A stretch of 64,000 nucleotides of DNA from an uncultured Pseudodesulfovibrio sp. (GTDB taxonomy: Bacteria; Desulfobacterota; Desulfovibrionia; Desulfovibrionales; Desulfovibrionaceae): assembly GCF_963662885.1 (NCBI RefSeq), contig NZ_OY760059.1, positions 744,001 to 808,000 on the forward strand. Reading direction: 5' to 3'. Each line of letters starts with the position of its first letter. The stretch's first letter is position 1. Both the position numbers and the translations under genes were made by a program. The notes under the pieces are model-generated. The model saw only the letters and a program-made list of their open reading frames with translations. It made no database searches and was not told where the DNA came from. Shown in pieces: positions 58,393 through 64,000 of the stretch.

Positions 58393-59721
58393 CTAGACCA
58401 AACCTGAAAGGTCGTAGGTGTCCGCCTTGTCGATTTCGACCTCAACGATGGAACCCAACTCGAGCGGAGTCTCGGGCGGAGCGGCTACATAGGTCACTCC
58501 GTCCACCTCCGGGGCCTGGAACCAGGCGCGGCCAATGTACAGGCCGGGCCATTCGTCCGACTCGCGCTCGATGACCACGGGCACGGTCTCGCCCACATAT
58601 CCTTCCAGAATCTCGGCGCTGATCTCGGCCTGCAGCTCCATGAGCGCGTCCTTGCGGGCCAGCTTGATCTCGTCCGGGACCTGGTTTCCCATGGCCGCGG
58701 CCGGAGTGCCTTCTTCGGCCCAGTAGGGGAACACGCCGAGGTGGTGGAACCGGGTGCGGCGCACGAAGTCCATGAGGGCCTCGAAGTGTTCCTCGGTCTC
58801 GCCGGGGTAGCCGACGATGAAGGTGGTCCGCAGGGCTGCATCCGGGAAGAAGGAGCGGACCCGGTCCACGACCTTTTCCGGGTCGCGGGCGAACGGGCGG
58901 CCCATGGACGCGAGCACGTCCGGGTGGGCGTGCTGCAGGGGGATGTCGAAATACGGCAGAAACGGCTTGCCCGTGTCGCGCAGCAGGGAAAGCAGCGACT
59001 CGGTCAGCCCGGCCGGGTAGAGGTACATGATGCGCAGCCACTCAAGGCTCGGGATGGCGGCCAGCCCCTTGATCAGGGCGGGCAGATCGTTGCCGTTGCC
59101 GAGGTCCGAGCCGTAGGCCGTGGAGTCCTGGCCGACCACGATGATCTCGGGCACCTGATCGGCCAGCAGCCGGGCCTCGTTCAGCAGGAAATCCACGGGC
59201 CAGCTCTTGTGCGGGCCGCGTATGGACGGGATGGTGCAGAACCGACAGTTGTGCGAACAGCCTTCCGAGACCTTGAGATAGGCATAGGACGGGCCGGTGG
59301 ACAGGCTGCGCGGGGTGTCCCCGGCCAGTTTCAGGGCAAGGGCTTCGGCGGCCATGGCGGGCCACTGCTCGATCTGCTCGGTGTTCAGCCACAGGTCCAC
59401 CTCGGGCAATCCGCTCACGAGGTCCTCACCGTAGCGCGAGACCAAACATCCGGCTACGCAGACAACGGGTTTGCGTCCGCTCTCGACAGCCGCGTCCGAG
59501 GCCTCGCCGACCGCATCCAGGATGGTGGCGATGGATTCCTCGATGGCGGGCTGTATGAAACCGCAGGTGTTGACCAGCACCAGATCGGCTTCACCCACGG
59601 ACTGTGCCGGGACCATGTTCGACCCGAGCGCGCCGAGCAGCCGCTCGGTGTCCACCCTGTTTTTGGGGCAGCCCAGGCTTATGGTGTATGTTCGCACGGG
59701 AGAGATTGCCGGTTTCGCCAT
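58393..59721 (-). CDS. rimO: Ribosomal protein S12 methylthiotransferase RimO
   Basis: 442-residue radical-SAM enzyme. N-terminal UPF0004 domain with TISLGCPKNRVDTE, NTCGFI and CVAGCLV provides the auxiliary cluster cysteines. The radical-SAM motif is CSHNCRFC in KVSEGCSHNCRFCTIPSIRG. The C-terminal TRAM domain covers about residues 375-440 (ETVPVVIERESDEW). It adds a methylthio group to Asp89 of ribosomal protein S12. CSHNCRFC and the S12-type PSIRGPHKS favour RimO over MiaB. Single-gene unit, divergent from the kinase gene. Confidence 0.96.
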   Translation of the reverse strand: MAKPAISPVRTYTISLGCPKNRVDTERLLGALGSNMVPAQSVGEADLVLVNTCGFIQPAIEESIATILDAVGEASDAAVESGRKPVVCVAGCLVSRYGEDLVSGLPEVDLWLNTEQIEQWPAMAAEALALKLAGDTPRSLSTGPSYAYLKVSEGCSHNCRFCTIPSIRGPHKSWPVDFLLNEARLLADQVPEIIVVGQDSTAYGSDLGNGNDLPALIKGLAAIPSLEWLRIMYLYPAGLTESLLSLLRDTGKPFLPYFDIPLQHAHPDVLASMGRPFARDPEKVVDRVRSFFPDAALRTTFIVGYPGETEEHFEALMDFVRRTRFHHLGVFPYWAEEGTPAAAMGNQVPDEIKLARKDALMELQAEISAEILEGYVGETVPVVIERESDEWPGLYIGRAWFQAPEVDGVTYVAAPPETPLELGSIVEVEIDKADTYDLSGLV

Positions 59722-59822
59722 GTCATTTCCTTTGATAACGTTTCCTCAATGGGGTAATCTTCAGTTGGTGCAAAGTCCAGCCGGAGTGCGCCACATGAGC
59801 ACAGGATGGGGAGGAAGGTCAA

Positions 59823-61304
59823 ATGATCGAAGGGTCAGTCGTGGACAGCAAGCGATACGTCATCGGGGTTATAGGAGACATCCCCGCACTGCTCGCCTTT
59901 TGGGAGTTCTTCAAGGACCAGAGCAACGACGAGGTGCTGAAGGAGATCGGCGTGGTGGCCGTGGCCCTGCCGGGCGAGAGCGTGCTGCCCCAGGCCTCGG
60001 ACGATGGCCGGACCATCCCCACCTATGCGGGCTACAAGGCCATGCTTGAAGAGCATCCCGAGATCAACATGGTCATCGAGGCCACGGGCCGACCTGGCCT
60101 GGTCTACGAACTGCGCAACTACCTGCCCCCGTCCATCACCCTGGTCGAGCGCGGCGCGGCCCAGTTCTTCATCAATCTTTTGACCTCCAATCAGATGTGG
60201 GTTGCCTGCAAGGTGGACCTGCTCCACACCCAGACCATGCTCAAGACCATCGTGGACCAGATGGACCAGGAAATCCTGTTCCTGGACCGCGAGGGCAAGG
60301 TGGTGGGCATGAACCAGACCGTGCTGAACCGAACCGGCCTGCCCAAACGGGCGCTGATGGGAAAGCACTACTGCGACATCTTCACCTGGTCCAAGGAAGG
60401 GGAGTGCGAGGAGTGGGACGACCCCTTTGAAAAGACCATGCGCACCCACACCCCGGCCGAGGCGACCACCAGCCTGGTGGACCCGGACGGGCGGGTCCAG
60501 TACTACCGGGTCTACACCAGCCCGGTGGCGGACGAGGACGGCTCGGTCAACCACGTGGTGGCCATTCGCCGGGACATCACCCAGCGCCGGGCCATGGAGA
60601 ACCGGTTGCAACAGGCCGAGCGGCTGGCCTCCATCGGCGAGCTGTCCACCTACATGGCCCACGAAATCCGTAACCCGCTCTTCTCCATCAGCGGATTCGC
60701 CAATTCGCTCATGCGCGACAAGGAAGTGGGTACCAAGGCCCGCGAAAAGCTTTCCATCATTCTGGACGAGTCCCGGCGGCTGGACGAGGTCCTGCGCAGC
60801 CTGCTCAACTTCACCCGGCCCACCGAAGCCCAGGTGGCCGAAGTGGACCTCAACGAAGTGGTCGAAGCCACCATGGACGTCATGCAGTTGCCGTGCTCCA
60901 ATCAGAGCGTGGTCTCGCATGTCTCTCTGGACGAGGGCATGGCCAAGGTCCACGCCAACCCGGACCTGATCAAGCAGTGCCTCATCAACCTGATCAAGAA
61001 CGCCCTGGAGGCCATGGAGTCGGGCGGCAAGATGTTCGTGACCACCTCCATGAATCAGGACATGGCCATGCTTACGGTGGAGGACACCGGCGTGGGCATC
61101 CCCCTCGACATCCGCGACAAGATTTTCAGCCCGTTCTTTTCCACCAAGGACAAGGGCGTCGGCCTCGGTCTGGCCCAGATACACAAGATCGTGGGCGAAT
61201 TGGGCGGCCGGGTGGATCTGGCTTCCCTGCCCGGAATCGGGACCAAGGTGACCCTCTACCTGCCGCCCATTCTGGCGGTTGAAGATTTGGGCGACTCCGC
61301 GTAG
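59823..61304 (+). CDS. Sensor histidine kinase with N-terminal Rossmann-like domain
   Basis: 493-residue soluble kinase. Residues 10-120 read like a dinucleotide-binding fold (YVIGVIGDIPALLAF, IGVVAVALPGE, EINMVIEATGRPGLVYELRNY, ITLVERGAAQFFINLL), reminiscent of aspartate/homoserine dehydrogenase NAD-binding domains. A PAS domain with CxxDIF-like YCDIFTW and EGECEEWDDP follows at about residues 150-260. HisKA has the phospho-acceptor His280 (MAHEIRNPLFS), then HATPase_c with LINLIKNALEAM, DTGVGI and GVGLGLAQIHKIV. No membrane segment. The input may be a redox or nucleotide signal; no response regulator is adjacent. rdgB follows 41 bases later. Confidence 0.88.
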   Translation: MIEGSVVDSKRYVIGVIGDIPALLAFWEFFKDQSNDEVLKEIGVVAVALPGESVLPQASDDGRTIPTYAGYKAMLEEHPEINMVIEATGRPGLVYELRNYLPPSITLVERGAAQFFINLLTSNQMWVACKVDLLHTQTMLKTIVDQMDQEILFLDREGKVVGMNQTVLNRTGLPKRALMGKHYCDIFTWSKEGECEEWDDPFEKTMRTHTPAEATTSLVDPDGRVQYYRVYTSPVADEDGSVNHVVAIRRDITQRRAMENRLQQAERLASIGELSTYMAHEIRNPLFSISGFANSLMRDKEVGTKAREKLSIILDESRRLDEVLRSLLNFTRPTEAQVAEVDLNEVVEATMDVMQLPCSNQSVVSHVSLDEGMAKVHANPDLIKQCLINLIKNALEAMESGGKMFVTTSMNQDMAMLTVEDTGVGIPLDIRDKIFSPFFSTKDKGVGLGLAQIHKIVGELGGRVDLASLPGIGTKVTLYLPPILAVEDLGDSA

Positions 61305-61345
61305 GTTCTTCCCCCTGAACAAACCACCGCAGGGGGATATTTCCA

Positions 61346-61954
61346 ATGGACACCATCGTTCTGGCGACCAACAACAAGGGCAAGATCCGTGAACTCTCGG
61401 TCATGCTCGAACCCTTTGGCGTGGCCGTGAAGAGCCTGGCCGAATTTCCGGAGATCGGCGACATTCCCGAGACCGGTGAGACCTTTCTGGACAACGCCTT
61501 CATCAAGGCGCGCACCGTGGCCGAACTGACCGGTCTGGTGGCCGTGGCCGACGACTCGGGCATCGAGGTCGACGCACTGGACGGCCGTCCCGGCGTCTAC
61601 TCCGCGCGCTACGCGGGCGAGCAGCACGACGACCACGACAACAACGAAAAGATGCTGGCCGAGATGCGGGACGTGCCCGAGGAGAAACGCACGGGCCGCT
61701 ACCGTTGCGTCATGGCCGCCTCCGCTCCCAACGGCACCGAAATCCATGCCGACGGGTCCTACGAGATCACGGTCGGCCACGGCTACAAGGGCAAGGGCGG
61801 CTTCGGCTACGATGTCATCGTCATCGACCCCGACTTCGGCTGCCACGTGGCCGAGCTCGACCCCGAGGTCAAAAACGGCAAGTCCCACCGGGGCAAGGCC
61901 ATGAAAAAGCTCCTGGAGCAGTGGCCGGATTTTTGGGAGAAGGCCAACAAATAG
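61346..61954 (+). CDS. rdgB: ITP/XTP pyrophosphatase (RdgB/HAM1)
   Basis: 202-residue house-cleaning nucleotidase. VLATNNKGKIRELSVML at the N-terminus, DIPETGETFLDNAFIKA, the catalytic VAVADDSGIEVDALDGRPGVYSARYAGE, and GKGGFGYDVI identify the HAM1 family. It removes dITP/XTP to protect DNA. GGGGGATAT precedes ATG 61346. Likely co-transcribed with the kinase. Normal length. Confidence 0.95.
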   Translation: MDTIVLATNNKGKIRELSVMLEPFGVAVKSLAEFPEIGDIPETGETFLDNAFIKARTVAELTGLVAVADDSGIEVDALDGRPGVYSARYAGEQHDDHDNNEKMLAEMRDVPEEKRTGRYRCVMAASAPNGTEIHADGSYEITVGHGYKGKGGFGYDVIVIDPDFGCHVAELDPEVKNGKSHRGKAMKKLLEQWPDFWEKANK

Positions 61955-62367
61955 GCCTGTGATTGGATTGTGATGCCTCCGGCGGCTGCTCGCCGCAGAG
62001 GCGTCTCCGACGGGCAGGGCGCTGCCCTGCACCCGCCAGGGAGCAAAGCCCCCTGGACCCCCATGTCGCCTTCGGCGAGGTCCGGAGGAACACCCCTCGC
62101 CGTGCCGGTTTGCGATTTGCGCAAGAAAAACGAGAAACGCCGTGCCATGATCCAATCATGGTGCGGCGTTTTCCTTGCGCAAATCGCGGGTTGTTTTTTG
62201 TGGGGGGGCGAGGGGGCAAACTTCCGTAGGGGGGTCCCTCAAACTCGTTATTAAGGCGTGCTCCGAAAACAAAGAAAGAGTTGCTCTCCTGAATATCTGG
62301 ACAGAGGTTTGCAAGTGAATGTATCTTCGCATATCAATATATAATCCCCTTAGATGTTGGAGCTATA
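61955..62367. other. Junction between core genome and AT-rich segment
   Basis: 413 bp without a gene. 61974-62075 is a diverged composite repeat (GCCTCCGGCGGC, GCAGGGCGCTGCCCTGCACC, CCAGGGAGC...CCCCCTGGACCCCCATG). 62112-62187 is a 76-base hairpin. From about 62255 the sequence turns AT-rich (CAATATATAATCCCC) and carries the probable promoter and the ribosome-binding site TTGGAG of the DUF262 gene. No tRNA or obvious attachment-site repeat is seen here. Confidence 0.6.
62112..62187. repeat. 76-base long hairpin
   Basis: Arms GCGATTTGCGCAAG (62112-62125) and CTTGCGCAAATCGC (62174-62187) are exact complements. After an asymmetric bulge the inner arms AAACGCCG..CCATGAT and ATCATGG..CGGCGTTT also pair, with a three-base loop. 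It could be a bidirectional transcript end or the tip of a mobile element. Confidence 0.7.
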
Positions 62368-63468
62368 ATGACTGCAGACAAGCCAATATATGAGTTTATC
62401 AAAGATGATGAGACTCCAGACCCAGATGCTATTCCCATTAGGGACCGTCGAGTCTATACACAACCATATGATTTAGTTGTGGATTCACTTGTTGATCAAA
62501 TTGACAATAAGACAATATATTTGCAGCCGTTGTCTGGGCGTCCAAGTTATCAGCGTAACTATGTCTGGACGAATAAGCTTGCAAGTAGGCTGATTGAATC
62601 CATTCTTTTGAATGTGCCAATTCCTCCCTGCTACATGTCTCAGAATGATGAATACGAACTAGACGTAATCGACGGACAACAAAGATTGTATTCGATATAT
62701 CGGTTTGTGAAAAACGAGTTTGCTTTGACTGGGCTTGAAGTCCTTACCGACTTGAACGGCAAAAGGATGCATAAATTAGAGACAAAGTTACAGAGAAAAT
62801 TAAGAACACACACTCTCAGGCTGGTCGCAATAACAAATGAGTCTCATCATGAAATTAAATTTGATGTTTTTCAGCGGCTTAACACCAACACCGCTCCTTT
62901 GAACGCACAAGAGCTTCGAAACTGCATGTACAGAGGTGCTTTGAATGATTTGCTCAAAGAGGTCACTCAGTACGGTAATTGGTTAAAAATTCTTATGAAG
63001 CAGAAACCCGACAAGCGAATGCGTGATGAAGAAATTGCATTACGGTTCTTCGCCTTCTATGAGCAAGGACTTGATCAGTACCGGACGCCTCAAAAGCACT
63101 GGCTTAACGACTTTGCCAAAATGGGTATGAAATACTCAGAGGAGAAGATTGCTGAACTGCAATCTGCTTGGGAGCATGCTGTCGACAACTCTCTAGAGTG
63201 GTTTGAGCCGCAAGAGTGCTTCAGAAGAGTTGCTCCCGGAAAGTCGAAGGTCATCAATAAAGCTCTTTTTGATCTAACCATGACGATGGCAACTTGTATG
63301 TCTCATGATGATGCGATTGCTAAGCGAGATGTTATTCGGGAAAAATATTTTGGGCTGTTTGAAAATGATGAGTTTACTGATTTGATTAGCCGGGGGGTGG
63401 ACCACAAGAAAAGGACCAACAGGCGTTTTGCGCTTTGGGAGGAGCATTTTGCCGAGGTGTTTAGATAA
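62368..63468 (+). CDS. DUF262 domain protein (GmrSD/ParB-like fold)
   Basis: 366-residue protein of the DUF262 group, which shares a ParB/Srx-like NTP-hydrolysing fold. The central motif DVIDGQQRLYSIYRFV begins at residue 99 and the upstream YQRNYVWTNKLASRLIESILLNVPIP is the family's PxYQRxxVW element. Middle segment VFQRLNTNTAPLNAQELRNCMY is also characteristic. DUF262 proteins include the GmrS subunit of type IV restriction and many defence proteins. The gene is markedly AT-rich with codon use unlike the neighbours. Its TAA overlaps the next ATG by one base, so both act together. Confidence 0.9.
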   Translation: MTADKPIYEFIKDDETPDPDAIPIRDRRVYTQPYDLVVDSLVDQIDNKTIYLQPLSGRPSYQRNYVWTNKLASRLIESILLNVPIPPCYMSQNDEYELDVIDGQQRLYSIYRFVKNEFALTGLEVLTDLNGKRMHKLETKLQRKLRTHTLRLVAITNESHHEIKFDVFQRLNTNTAPLNAQELRNCMYRGALNDLLKEVTQYGNWLKILMKQKPDKRMRDEEIALRFFAFYEQGLDQYRTPQKHWLNDFAKMGMKYSEEKIAELQSAWEHAVDNSLEWFEPQECFRRVAPGKSKVINKALFDLTMTMATCMSHDDAIAKRDVIREKYFGLFENDEFTDLISRGVDHKKRTNRRFALWEEHFAEVFR

Positions 63469-64000
63469 TGGCTCGATACACCAGCGCATACTCATCGCTG
63501 GTCACACATGTCAAAGAAGTTGAAATCCTACAGAAGTTGGCTGACCGTAAAGCGAAAAGTGACCCAATAGGCTGTAAGCACGAGATTGATTCGTTGTCAC
63601 GCGGGGCTGTGGTCTTGTTGTGTGCACATTTGGAAGGCTACATAAAAGAATTGGGTGAAGTCACGCTCGAAGCGATCTACAAAAGAGGTGTGGACAGAGG
63701 GAATGTGAGTGCTGCTGTTTATTACCACATTTCGAAAGATTTTATTGAGATCATAAAAAACACACAGAATCCAAGCTCAGTTTCAGGTCATATGTTTAAT
63801 TTGTTGAAAAATGATCTAGAGTACTGGCAGCTATCTGGTCCATTCCCAAGCCCAATACCAAGCGATCGGTTTAACAGAGGATTTGCTAGTCCTAGTCATA
63901 AGAAAATTTCAGCTTATTTCAAACGGTTTGGGTATGATAATTTTATTGGAGATATGCAAGTTTATTTGAAGGCTAAATATTTAATCCTATCGAATGCGAT
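63468..64000 (+). CDS. HEPN-like nuclease partner (partial, runs off window)
   Basis: 177 residues are visible; the gene continues beyond the right edge. N-terminal MARYTSAYSSLVTHVKEVEI, then SLSRGAVVLLCAHLEGYIKEL, the helix typical of MAE_28990/MAE_18760-type HEPN proteins, which are commonly paired with DUF262 genes. A possible HEPN R-x6-H motif is RGFASPSH near residue 142-149. HEPN proteins are usually RNases used in defence or as toxins. The start codon overlaps the DUF262 stop (TAATG), showing translational coupling. AT-rich like its partner. Family assignment is by pattern only. Confidence 0.7.
   Translation, partial: MARYTSAYSSLVTHVKEVEILQKLADRKAKSDPIGCKHEIDSLSRGAVVLLCAHLEGYIKELGEVTLEAIYKRGVDRGNVSAAVYYHISKDFIEIIKNTQNPSSVSGHMFNLLKNDLEYWQLSGPFPSPIPSDRFNRGFASPSHKKISAYFKRFGYDNFIGDMQVYLKAKYLILSNA

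Overview
The window looks like a chromosomal segment of a GC-rich, Gram-negative dissimilatory sulfate reducer of the Desulfovibrionaceae, probably Desulfovibrio or Pseudodesulfovibrio. The main evidence is the complete pathway from sulfate activation to APS reduction (sat, aprBA, qmoABC and the accessory gene qmoD) packed between about 34.2 and 44.4 kb. Supporting context is a TRAP transporter, cytochrome bd, a branched-chain amino-acid ABC transporter and diderm envelope functions. No rRNA, tRNA or CRISPR array was found.

Layout: 1-3.6 kb is the 3' end of a prophage tail module (T7-type tail fibre, DUF7483-like tail protein, tail-assembly chaperone). 3.7-8.9 kb holds housekeeping and membrane genes (DUF985 cupin, slyX, EamA exporter, THUMP-type RNA methyltransferase, an unrecognised membrane protein, a lipoprotein). 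9-11.4 kb is an SOS mutasome, umuD and umuC, unusually separated by about 480 bp of repeats and hairpins. 11.5-18.4 kb carries a TRAP receptor (dctP) on one strand and dctQM on the other, with a bioD-bioA fusion and a sodium:solute symporter between them. 18.7-25.7 kb has cydAB, a phosphofructokinase, htpX-degP quality-control proteases and a methyltransferase that appears to start at ATT. 25.7-32.3 kb has a PpiD-like foldase, aconitase, a coiled-coil protein and a divergent EPSP-synthase-like protein with a chorismate-mutase-like segment.

In the sulfate-reduction locus, sat faces away from aprBA-qmoABCD across a 611-bp control region with two candidate Rex-type sites. Sat activates sulfate to APS, AprBA reduces APS to sulfite, and QmoABC carries electrons from the quinone pool. 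Two hairpins, one a strong terminator, lie between aprA and qmoA. After qmo come an unknown gene with a candidate sigma-54 promoter, an SDR oxidoreductase, a livGKHMF transporter, a second unknown gene with a near-consensus sigma-54 promoter, uspA, hisC-cmk-serS, a secreted beta-helix-like protein, rimO, a histidine kinase with an N-terminal Rossmann-like region, and an ITP/XTP pyrophosphatase.

From about 62.25 kb to the right edge the base composition drops sharply. Here a DUF262 protein overlaps a HEPN-like protein that runs off the window, a probable horizontally acquired defence pair. Two families of intergenic repeats are scattered through the window: a composite repeat with a hairpin core, and a larger hairpin element whose stem arms vary together between three copies.
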